A DNA stretch of 9,137 nucleotides from Desulfosarcina sp. (GTDB lineage: Bacteria > Desulfobacterota > Desulfobacteria > Desulfobacterales > Desulfosarcinaceae). Location of the stretch: positions 1-9,137 of the forward strand of contig JAGTUY010000476.1 of the NCBI GenBank assembly GCA_018224455.1, written 5' to 3'. The position numbers were made by a program, and so were the translations under genes. The notes beneath the pieces were generated by a model that was not told where the DNA came from, searched no databases, and saw only the letters and a program-made list of their open reading frames with translations. Shown piece after piece: positions 1 through 6,281 of the stretch. The stretch's first letter is position 1, and each line of letters starts with the position of its first letter.

Positions 1-699
1 AAAACCGTCGTCGTCATCGGCGGCAGTTCGGGTATGGGGCTGGCCGTGGCCAAAGAATCCGCACGGTCCGGTGCCCGGGTGGTGATCGCCAGCCGGAGCC
101 AGGACAAACTGAAAGCCGCCGCCGCAAAGATCGGCGGCGATGTGCACTGGCAGGTGGTGGACACCACGGACGAGTCGACGGTGTCTGACCTGTTCGAACG
201 GCTGGGCGCCGTCGACCACCTGGTGATTCCCGGCAGTTCGGTGAAAACCGGCACCCTGCGGGAGATGCCCCTGGCCGACGGCCTGTCGACCATGCAGAGC
301 AAATTTTGGGGGCCTTACCTGTGCGCCAAATACGTCCGGATCAATCCCGGGGGGTCGATCACGTTCTTCTCCGGTATTTTGAGCCGGCGGCCCGGACAGA
401 ATGACGCCGTGCTGGCATCGGTCAACGCCGCCGTGGAAGCCATGGGACGGGCATTGGCCAAGGACCTGGCCCCGGTGCGGGTCAACGTGATTTCTCCGGG
501 CATGACCGCCGGGACCGGTGCCTACCTGAGGATGCCGGAAACGGCCCGGGAAGGGATGTTTGCAGCCATTGCCGAGCGCCTGCCGGCGGCACGCGTCGGC
601 CAGCCGGAAGACATCGCCGATGCCGCGCTGATGCTGATGACCAACGGATTTATCACCGGTGTCGTCCTGGATGTGGATGGCGGCGGTCTGATCGCCTGA
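1..699 (+). CDS. SDR-family protein with non-canonical active site (5' partial)
   Basis: The reading frame is open from base 1, so the start codon lies upstream of the window. The ATG at 34 is internal, because it would cut off the first beta strand and part of the glycine-rich nucleotide loop. The 232 visible residues form a classical-length Rossmann fold: GGSSGMG at visible residues 7-13, an SRS segment near 31-33 that suggests NADP(H) preference, a PGMTAG segment after strand 6, and a C-terminal VDGGG. The catalytic residues are not canonical. Ser124 is kept, but Tyr-x-x-x-Lys is replaced by Leu138-x-x-x-Asn142, and the usual active-site Asn appears to be Lys101. From memory, an SDR subfamily with the same LSRRPG...NAAVEA pattern exists, so this is probably a subfamily trait and not decay. 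The fold is confident; substrate, and even redox activity, are unknown. A 178-base gap separates it from cydA. Confidence 0.88.
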   Translation, partial: KTVVVIGGSSGMGLAVAKESARSGARVVIASRSQDKLKAAAAKIGGDVHWQVVDTTDESTVSDLFERLGAVDHLVIPGSSVKTGTLREMPLADGLSTMQSKFWGPYLCAKYVRINPGGSITFFSGILSRRPGQNDAVLASVNAAVEAMGRALAKDLAPVRVNVISPGMTAGTGAYLRMPETAREGMFAAIAERLPAARVGQPEDIADAALMLMTNGFITGVVLDVDGGGLIA

Positions 700-877
700 T
701 CGAAACGTCGGGCCGGACCCGATTCGGCACCAGGCGGCTGATCAGATGCACCCCGTTCGTCGGCCTGCGGCTGCCGATCTTCCTTCGGCTTGACTTTGCC
801 ATGATACACTTTATTATAGACCTTGATCGATTGCTACCTGCCATTGGCAACCCATTTTAGCCTGTCGAGGTAATCAC
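700..877 (+). promoter_or_regulatory. Leader of the cyd operon with predicted sigma70 promoter
   Basis: A TTGACT at 790-795 is followed after 16 bases by TATTAT at 812-817, a good match to -35 and -10 boxes. This would place the transcription start near 824, about 50 bases before cydA. A short inverted repeat, TGCCA-T-TGGCA (839-849), lies in the predicted 5' leader and could be a protein site, but it is small. The cydA ribosome binding site GAGGTAA lies just before the ATG at 878. I found no clear FNR-type TTGAT-N4-ATCAA box. The promoter is predicted from sequence only. Confidence 0.5.
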
Positions 878-2284
878 ATGTTTTCCGACCTTGATCCCGT
901 TTTCCTGGCCCGCGTCCAGTTTGCATTTACTGTGGCCTACCACATCACTTTTCCGGCGTTTACCATCGGCCTGGCCAGCTGGCTGGCCGTGGTGGAATGG
1001 CGCTGGCTCAAAACCGGCAACCCGCTCTACGAGCAGATTTACCGCATGTGGGTCAAAATTTTTGCCGTGACCTTCGGCATGGGCGTGGTCAGCGGCGTGG
1101 TGCTCTCCTACCAGTTCGGCACCAACTGGTCGGTGTTTGCCGACAAGGTGGGCAATGTGCTCGGGCCGCTGCTGGGCTACGAAGTGCTCACGGCCTTTTT
1201 CCTGGAAGCCTCCTTCCTGGGCATCATGCTCTTCGGTTGGAACCGGGTGAGCCGGAAGATGCACTTTGCCGCCACGGTGATCGTGGCGGCGGGCACCCTG
1301 ATTTCGGCCTTCTGGATCCTGTCCGCCAACAGCTGGATGCATACGCCGGCCGGTTTTCGCGAGGGCGTTGACGGCCTGCTTTACCCCACCGACTGGATCC
1401 AGGTGATTTTCAACCCCTCGTTTCCCTACCGATTGGTCCACATGGTCACGGCAGCCTACCTGACTACGGCCTTCGTGGTGGGCGGCATTGGCGGGTATTA
1501 CCTGTGGCGTGGGCTGTACGTGAAGCACGCCCGAATCATGCTGGGCATGGCCATGATCATGGCCATCTTCGTAGCGCCCTTGCAGCTTCTTTTCGGTGAC
1601 CTGCACGGGTTGAATACCCTCAAGCACCAGCCGGCCAAGGTGGCGGCCATGGAGGGCCTCTGGGAAACCGAAAAAGGCGCCGGCCTGAGGCTCTTTGCCT
1701 GGCCGGACCAGATCGAAGAGCGCAACCATTTTGAAATTACCATCCCTAAACTCTCCAGCCTGATTCTCACCCATGATCTGGACGGTGAGGTGAAGGGGCT
1801 AAAATCTTGGGCCAGAATAGACCGTCCACCTGTCTGGGTGGTCTTTTGGGCCTTTCGGCTGATGGTGGGGTTGGGCATGCTGATGATCGCCACCGGTCTG
1901 ATGGCGCTGGTGCTTCACTTTAAAAAACAGCTATTCACCACCCGCTGGTTTCACCTGTGGTGCGTGGCCATGACGCCGGCCGGCTTTGTGGCCGTGGTGT
2001 CCGGTTGGTTCGTCACCGAGGTGGGCCGGCAGCCGTTCATCGTGTTCAACGTATTGCGCACGTCGGACACCATCTCCCCGGTGGCCGCAGGCCCCATCGC
2101 CATTTCCCTGGCCGCGTTTGTCGTCACCTACGGCCTGGTCTTCACCGCCGGCGCCTATTACATTCTGAAACTCATCGGCAAGGGGCCGGAAACCACCGAA
2201 GAAGATACGTATGGAAGCCACGGTGTGAAACAGCCGCCCCTGGTTACGGACCTGGCTGCGGGGAGAGGAGGGAACGATGTTTAG
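878..2284 (+). CDS. cydA: Cytochrome bd-type quinol oxidase subunit I (CioA-like, short Q-loop)
   Basis: This is the catalytic subunit of a membrane bd-type terminal oxidase, which oxidises quinol and reduces O2 to water without pumping protons. The 468-residue product is highly hydrophobic with many membrane helices. Visible haem and cofactor residues by comparison with the E. coli protein are His22 (b595 ligand), Glu102 and Glu110 (haem d region), His188 and Met329 (b558 ligands), and the Q-loop pair Lys254/Glu259. The His188-to-Met329 distance is about 65 residues shorter than in E. coli CydA, marking the short-Q-loop class that includes cyanide-insensitive CioA. The N-terminal text (ARVQFAFTVAYHITFP) is also CioA-like. 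The usual GRQPW signature reads GRQPF here (383-387). The start is supported by GAGGTAA. The gene overlaps cydB by 8 bases. Likely roles are respiration at low oxygen or oxygen detoxification; cyanide resistance is not shown by the sequence. Confidence 0.97.
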   Translation: MFSDLDPVFLARVQFAFTVAYHITFPAFTIGLASWLAVVEWRWLKTGNPLYEQIYRMWVKIFAVTFGMGVVSGVVLSYQFGTNWSVFADKVGNVLGPLLGYEVLTAFFLEASFLGIMLFGWNRVSRKMHFAATVIVAAGTLISAFWILSANSWMHTPAGFREGVDGLLYPTDWIQVIFNPSFPYRLVHMVTAAYLTTAFVVGGIGGYYLWRGLYVKHARIMLGMAMIMAIFVAPLQLLFGDLHGLNTLKHQPAKVAAMEGLWETEKGAGLRLFAWPDQIEERNHFEITIPKLSSLILTHDLDGEVKGLKSWARIDRPPVWVVFWAFRLMVGLGMLMIATGLMALVLHFKKQLFTTRWFHLWCVAMTPAGFVAVVSGWFVTEVGRQPFIVFNVLRTSDTISPVAAGPIAISLAAFVVTYGLVFTAGAYYILKLIGKGPETTEEDTYGSHGVKQPPLVTDLAAGRGGNDV

Positions 2285-3302
2285 TTTCGAGAGTTTTCTG
2301 GATCTTCCGCTGGTTTGGTACTCACTGATCGGAACGGCCATTTTCCTGTATATCCTGTTGGATGGATTCGACCTGGGCGTGGGCATCCTGTTTCCCTTTG
2401 CCCCCAGCGACCCGTGTCGGGACCGCATGATGAACTCCATCGCCCCGTTCTGGGACGGCAACGAGACCTGGCTGGTGCTGGGCGGCGGCGGGTTGTTTGC
2501 CGCCTTTCCCCTGGCCTACGCCATTCTCATGCCGGCTTTTTACATCCCCATCATCCTCATGCTGCTGGGCCTGATCTTCCGCGGGGTGGCCTTCGAGTTC
2601 CGCTTCAAGGCCACCGGCAAGTCGCGGCGCATCTGGGACTACTCCTTTCATTTCGGATCCCTGATGGCCACCTTTATGCAAGGCATGGTGCTGGGGACCT
2701 TTGTGAACGGCATCGCCGTGGACGGCCGCAATTTCGGCGGCGGTGCCTTCGACTGGCTGAATGCCTTCAGCGCCATGACCGGCGTCGCCCTGGTGACCGG
2801 CTACGCCCTGCTGGGCGCCACCTGGACGATCATGAAAACCGAGGGCGACACCCAGGCGTGGGCCCGCAAGTGCGCCAGTTACGTACTCATCTATGTGGCC
2901 CTGTTCATGGGCCTGGTCAGCCTGACCATGCCGCTGATGAACAGCGATATCAAAGAATTGTGGTTCAGCCTGCCCAACTTCTATTTCCTGCAGCCCATGC
3001 CGATCCTGTCGGTGGTTTTCTTCGTCATGCTTTGGCGGGATCTGCGCACCGAGCGGGAATACCGGCCTTTTTTTCTCACCCTGGGCATATTTTTGATGAA
3101 CTACATCGGCATTGGGATCAGCACCTGGCCCTGGCTGGTACCCTTCAAGCTGACCCTGTGGGATGTGGCGGCCGCACCCGAATCCCAATCCCTGCTGCTG
3201 CTGGGCACGGTGTTCCTGCTGCCCTGCATCCTGGCCTATACGGGTTACTGCTTTTGGGTTTTCCGCGGCAAGGCCTCCCATGAACATGATCCGGCTTACT
3301 GA
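2277..3302 (+). CDS. cydB: Cytochrome bd-type quinol oxidase subunit II
   Basis: The 341-residue product is the partner subunit of the bd-type oxidase; it stabilises the haem-bearing subunit I in the membrane. It begins with the family's typical first helix and DGFDLG motif (residues about 29-34), followed by the conserved segment around FWDGNETWL (58-66). It continues as repeated hydrophobic helices to a C-terminal helix ending near residue 330. Length and order are normal for CydB/CioB. The ATG lies inside the last codons of cydA and is preceded by the strong purine-rich site GGGAGAGGAGGGAA, so translational coupling with cydA is likely. Its 3' end overlaps the next small gene by 23 bases. 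There is no sign of frameshift or truncation. Confidence 0.97.
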   Translation: MFSFESFLDLPLVWYSLIGTAIFLYILLDGFDLGVGILFPFAPSDPCRDRMMNSIAPFWDGNETWLVLGGGGLFAAFPLAYAILMPAFYIPIILMLLGLIFRGVAFEFRFKATGKSRRIWDYSFHFGSLMATFMQGMVLGTFVNGIAVDGRNFGGGAFDWLNAFSAMTGVALVTGYALLGATWTIMKTEGDTQAWARKCASYVLIYVALFMGLVSLTMPLMNSDIKELWFSLPNFYFLQPMPILSVVFFVMLWRDLRTEREYRPFFLTLGIFLMNYIGIGISTWPWLVPFKLTLWDVAAAPESQSLLLLGTVFLLPCILAYTGYCFWVFRGKASHEHDPAY

Positions 3303-3405
3303 AAAGCAGCGCCAGTGGCTGTGGTTCGCCGGCCTATTTGTCGGCGGCATGGCCGGCATGCTGGTGCTGGCGGGGATTGTACGGCTCATGCTGGGAATGG
3401 GTTAA
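3280..3405 (+). CDS. Small single-helix oxidase accessory protein (DUF2474 / CydX-like)
   Basis: A 41-residue ORF starts at ATG 3280 inside the 3' end of cydB, in another frame, and stops at 3403-3405. The product has a short basic N-terminus (residues 1-12, including Arg5, Lys9 and Arg11), one hydrophobic helix (about 13-37) with a GGMAGM glycine-rich patch, and a final RLMLGMG tail. This architecture, and its place directly after subunit II, match the small accessory subunits of bd oxidases. The WLWFAGLF...GIVRLML pattern resembles the DUF2474 proteins often found after cioAB more than E. coli CydX. A weak AAGG lies about six bases before the ATG, and coupling to cydB probably drives translation. 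A longer in-frame start at 3163 is unlikely because its extra residues are a shadow of cydB. The family name is from memory. Confidence 0.8.
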   Translation: MNMIRLTEKQRQWLWFAGLFVGGMAGMLVLAGIVRLMLGMG

Positions 3406-4292
3406 ATAAACTTAAAAGCAGCGCTTTTCTTGCAAAACAATGCCTCTTTTGCCTTAAGTGCTTTTCGTCGTTTGGGATTGAGGAAATGCTTGTAAATGTC
3501 CTCTTGCATGTCGACCGGACGGCCGAGGATTTTTTCTTCGATCAACGAGAGTGCCTCGATGGACTTGTCGCACACGGGGTAGCCTTTTTCGTCCAGATCG
3601 ATCGAAGGGGCGAGAGAGACGCCTGAAATGTTGTTGATGTCCACCAGGCGAATGCCGCCGCTGGCGGTGATGATCAGGTTGCCCGCTCCGGCCAGGTCGG
3701 GGATGTGACCGGCTTCGCTGATCATCCGTTTTATTTTTTTGATGAACCGGGATCCCTTTTGCCTGACCGCTGCGATCCATTGATCTGTGGATAAAGTCGA
3801 TGGGCTGTCTTGACAACCAAAGGTCTCGTATATCGCCGGCAGTAGGTCGGCCGCGCCGAGAATGGTCCACGGATCCAATGCCTCACCTGCGACGTATTCC
3901 TGGAATCCGCACAGCATCAGGTCACGGCCCTCAGGCCCCCGGTAATCCACAATGCATTCAGTGGACCGCGCCATGAAACCGGGCGCCAGGTAGCGCTCGA
4001 CGATTTTAACCCGGCCGATTTCAAAAAGCGCATTTTCGAGGGTTTTCAGACGGGCCCGGAAAATGCGAAACATCCGGCGTGGCGTGGCTTTGGGAAAATA
4101 CCTCACACCGGCGATCATCTTCCCGGTCTGTTCAACTTCCACATCGACTGGGTCCAGAATCTCCATGATGTGCGAGCGAAGCCCCTGCCTGAAATGCCTT
4201 CTGAATACAAATGGAGGGGATGCGCGGATGAAGTTCAGTGCAGTGACATCCACATGGCTGATCGATGCTCTGTTCCTTATATCTTCAGGCAT
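3402..4292 (-). CDS. Uncharacterised protein with protein-kinase-like catalytic-loop motif
   Basis: The 296-residue product is soluble, with no signal peptide or membrane helix. The start is supported by GGGAAGG about six bases before the ATG. The most telling stretch is at residues 197-221: an IPDL segment with Asp199, Asn205 six residues later, then a hydrophobic strand and Asp218-Ile-Asn220. That spacing resembles the HxD...N catalytic loop plus the metal-binding DFG/DxN of the kinase-like fold, as in aminoglycoside-phosphotransferase or YrbL-type proteins. The N-terminal half (residues about 55-150) could be the small lobe: Lys or Arg residues precede a Glu99-rich strand, then VDYRGPEG and a hinge-like GFQEYVAGEAL. 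The C-terminus is very basic (273-290). I do not recognise a named family and assign no substrate. It is an orphan gene on its own strand, convergent with the cyd operon and divergent from the cluster at 4724. Confidence 0.72.
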   Translation of the reverse strand: MPEDIRNRASISHVDVTALNFIRASPPFVFRRHFRQGLRSHIMEILDPVDVEVEQTGKMIAGVRYFPKATPRRMFRIFRARLKTLENALFEIGRVKIVERYLAPGFMARSTECIVDYRGPEGRDLMLCGFQEYVAGEALDPWTILGAADLLPAIYETFGCQDSPSTLSTDQWIAAVRQKGSRFIKKIKRMISEAGHIPDLAGAGNLIITASGGIRLVDINNISGVSLAPSIDLDEKGYPVCDKSIEALSLIEEKILGRPVDMQEDIYKHFLNPKRRKALKAKEALFCKKSAAFKFI

Positions 4293-4723
4293 GTTTACCT
4301 TCCCGATTCCTTAAAATACGGGGAGTGCCGATCCAGAACCGATCCCGGGAATCCCCGGATGCGCTGGCCAATCCGTTTGGGCCGCGACAGTTCCAGCTGT
4401 CAGCATAACCCAAACCCACCTTGGCGCACAATCAACTTGCTGCCACCCACCTGAGAAAAACGGTGGCTTGACTACCCATGGTGACAATTTTTAGCTTTGA
4501 AGCAAGTAGTCTTTTGGTCATGCAGTGATAGGTTAAACCCACCGTCGGTTCGATAGAAGTTGTTTATTAGAAATAATAACGAATAGTTTAGATTTTCTCC
4601 GCCGCCTGTCCGGCCGACCCGTTCGGTCCGCGTTTGCCTTGAAGATTCCAAACCGGTGACTATTGTCTTTTTGAGCCGCTTTCAGTTGACGTTAAAATAA
4701 ACCAATTACACGTGAGGTGAACC
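4293..4723. promoter_or_regulatory. Divergent intergenic region with candidate promoter for the 4724 cluster
   Basis: This 431-base gap holds no credible gene; short frames across it lack ribosome binding sites and family-like sequence. It should contain promoters for both flanking genes. For the plus-strand cluster, TTGAGC at 4671-4676 and TAAAAT at 4693-4698 with a 16-base spacer form a plausible sigma70 promoter about 25 bases before the ATG. For the minus-strand gene, a TATTTT (4313-4318) could be a -10 box, but I see no good -35. Two inverted repeats stand out: GCCACC (4442-4447) with GGTGGC (4462-4467), and an imperfect AT-rich one at 4559-4580 centred on AGA. Either could be an operator; neither matches a motif I know. 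Confidence 0.4.
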
Positions 4724-4963
4724 ATGAAGATCAATGTGAAATGTTTTGCATCGCTGTCCAATGAAGATAGCTGCCGGCACGATCAGCTCAGGTCCATTAC
4801 CCTTGGCGACGACAACGCCACCGTCGGTAATCTGGCTGAGCATGTACAAATTTCCGAAAATGAAATCGCCACGGTATTCGTCAACGGCAAGCGGTCGGGG
4901 CTCGATGCCCGGCTGTCCGACGGTGATCGTGTGGCCCTGGTGCCCGCGGTCGGTGGAATGTAA
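4724..4963 (+). CDS. MoaD/ThiS-family ubiquitin-like carrier protein ending in Gly-Gly-Met
   Basis: The 79-residue product fits the beta-grasp sulfur-carrier family in length and pattern: an opening strand (MKINVKCFA), a VGNLAEH helix (34-40), the strand ATVFVNGKR (49-57), and a closing LSDGDRVALVPAVGG. In MoaD, ThiS and related carriers the terminal Gly-Gly is adenylated by an E1-like enzyme and thiocarboxylated. Here Gly77-Gly78 is followed by Met79, so the diglycine is not the end of the primary product. It would need trimming, or the protein acts without activation. GAGGTGA precedes the ATG. It is the first gene of a same-strand cluster, 34 bases before the next. No E1-like protein, MoaE or ThiG is in the window, so assignment to molybdopterin or thiamine synthesis is not supported. 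Confidence 0.85.
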   Translation: MKINVKCFASLSNEDSCRHDQLRSITLGDDNATVGNLAEHVQISENEIATVFVNGKRSGLDARLSDGDRVALVPAVGGM

Positions 4964-4997
4964 GGGGTTCTATTGGGGGAGGGAGGTCGGCAACCGT

Positions 4998-5525
4998 ATG
5001 GCATCTATCACGGCTGATGAGAATCGAAAACTGGCACAGACCATCGAGCAGCGAGCCGGTACGGGCCCCTCGGAGATTGTGGCCGGCTGGCAGGCGATGC
5101 TGCAGGACATGCTTTCTCGAATGCAACCCTTCTTGAAACCGGGGTCCATCGTTACCTTCCAGCAGCTGCTGTCAGATGAGAAGGTTTTTTTCAAGCGTCT
5201 AACTGATGAGGTTGCTGTGCCTGAGGCGGCCCAGGCTTTCTACCTGCCACCCAGTGTGCGACATCAGATGATGGGCGGCTCAGCCGGCGGCAAGAATGAC
5301 ATCGGCCTTTCGGACGCCGGGGTGCTGGTGGCCAGCCGTATTGACAATCATGATGTCATCGTCAATGCTCTGTTTGCCCGCGCCTCCTGCACACCCGCGG
5401 TGGATGTTTACGAACAGGGACATCTGGTGGCGGGTTATCAATATCCCAGCATCGATGCATGCCGGTCCGAACTCGGAACCATTTTGAAGCGGCATCTGCT
5501 GCAGTCAAGCATGCGTCACCAATAA
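4998..5525 (+). CDS. Conserved-looking protein of unknown function in the MoaD-SDR-ARH cluster
   Basis: I chose ATG 4998, giving 175 residues, because GGGAGGGAGG lies about ten bases upstream; the longer frame from 4746 runs over the carrier gene and is a shadow. No signal peptide or membrane helix is visible. The N-terminus (1-48) looks helical. The middle contains an FYLPPSVRHQMMGGSAGGKN stretch (81-100), rich in glycine and possibly a ligand-binding loop. Then come DIGLSDAGVLVASRIDNHDVIV (101-122), which alternates like beta strands, and a segment with two Cys (131, 155) that are not in a metal-binding spacing. I do not recognise the family and assign no function. It sits 34 bases after the carrier and 17 bases before the SDR, strongly suggesting co-transcription. 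Confidence 0.78.
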   Translation: MASITADENRKLAQTIEQRAGTGPSEIVAGWQAMLQDMLSRMQPFLKPGSIVTFQQLLSDEKVFFKRLTDEVAVPEAAQAFYLPPSVRHQMMGGSAGGKNDIGLSDAGVLVASRIDNHDVIVNALFARASCTPAVDVYEQGHLVAGYQYPSIDACRSELGTILKRHLLQSSMRHQ

Positions 5526-5542
5526 CATGTGGAGAATGGAAA

Positions 5543-6256
5543 ATGAGTACAACATCGTTTGTTGTGGTTGGCGGTACATCGGGTATCGGACTGGATATTA
5601 CGCGCCGCCTGGCAGCCAACGGTTGCCCGGTGGTGGTGATTTCCCGGTCGGGGGACAGGGGGGCCGACCTGCCCGGAGTGACCCACCTGCCGGTGGACGT
5701 GACCCGGGATGAGATCGATGCGGGCAGTCTTCCGGACAGAATTCAGGGCCTGGCTTACTGCCCGGGTTCTATCCGGCTGCGTCCGTTTCACCGTCTTATG
5801 GAAGCCGATTTCCTTGACGATTGGCAGATCAATTTCCTCGGTGCCGTCAAGGCCATTCAAACCTGCCTGCCGGGACTGAAGAAGGCTGAAAATCCGTCAT
5901 CCATTGTTTTGTTCAGCACGGTGGCGGTGGGAACGGGTATGCCCTTTCATGCATCCATTGCCAGTGCGAAAGGGGCCCTGGAGGGATTGACCCGCTCATT
6001 GGCCGCCGAGTTCGCCCCGAAGATCCGGGTCAATGCCATCGCCCCGTCGCTGACCGACACCCGTCTGGCCAAAACACTGCTGTCCGATGACGGCAAGCGA
6101 TCCGCCGCTGCGGATCGGCATCCGCTCAAACGTTTTGGAAATCCCGGGGATATCGCGGCTGCAGCGACATTTCTGCTTGAGGATTCATCCTCATGGGTTA
6201 CCGGCCAGGTGATTGCGGTGGATGGAGGCATGGGGGCGTTGCGGACATTCAAATAA
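5543..6256 (+). CDS. SDR-family oxidoreductase lacking the catalytic tyrosine
   Basis: The start at 5543 has GGAG eight bases upstream and puts GGTSGIG at residues 10-16, the normal place for the nucleotide-binding loop; an upstream in-frame ATG at 5459 would overlap the previous gene. The 237-residue product is a complete Rossmann SDR: ISRS (33-36, NADP-like), Asn97 and Ser125 of the classical tetrad, Lys143, the IAPSLTDT segment (167-173), and a C-terminal VTGQVIAVDGGMG. The Tyr four residues before Lys143 is replaced by Ile139 (IASAK). I recall an SDR subgroup with the same HASI...AKGALEGLTR pattern, so this is likely a lineage trait. Activity could be altered, use another acid, or be absent. 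It differs from the SDR at the window start, so the two are not a recent duplication. It lies 25 bases before the next gene. Confidence 0.93.
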   Translation: MSTTSFVVVGGTSGIGLDITRRLAANGCPVVVISRSGDRGADLPGVTHLPVDVTRDEIDAGSLPDRIQGLAYCPGSIRLRPFHRLMEADFLDDWQINFLGAVKAIQTCLPGLKKAENPSSIVLFSTVAVGTGMPFHASIASAKGALEGLTRSLAAEFAPKIRVNAIAPSLTDTRLAKTLLSDDGKRSAAADRHPLKRFGNPGDIAAAATFLLEDSSSWVTGQVIAVDGGMGALRTFK

Positions 6257-6281
6257 TCGGTTTGTAGGGTAAGGAGTCTTC

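Noticed and set aside
708..722. Hairpin TCGGG-CCGGA-CCCGA just after the first SDR
   Set aside because: Only five base pairs and no T-run, so it is not a convincing terminator.
857..1774. Long minus-strand ORF of 305 codons
   Set aside because: It lies wholly over cydA, which has conserved haem ligands; the product is rich in His, Gly and Gln with no fold, typical of an antisense shadow.
2322..3389. Long minus-strand ORF of 355 codons
   Set aside because: Antisense shadow of cydB and the small subunit; Gln/His/Gly-rich product without recognisable domain.
4421..4442. Possible sigma54 promoter (TTGGCGC...CTTGCTG)
   Set aside because: The GG-to-GC distance is 16 bases, not the required 12.
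4686..4713. TTGACG immediately upstream of the MoaD-like gene as a -35 box
   Set aside because: Any -10 at the right distance would put the transcription start inside the ribosome binding site; TTGAGC/TAAAAT just upstream fits better.
4724..4963. Assignment of the carrier as MoaD or ThiS proper
   Set aside because: No molybdopterin or thiamine gene is nearby and the C-terminus is not a plain Gly-Gly, so a gene symbol would be unsupported.
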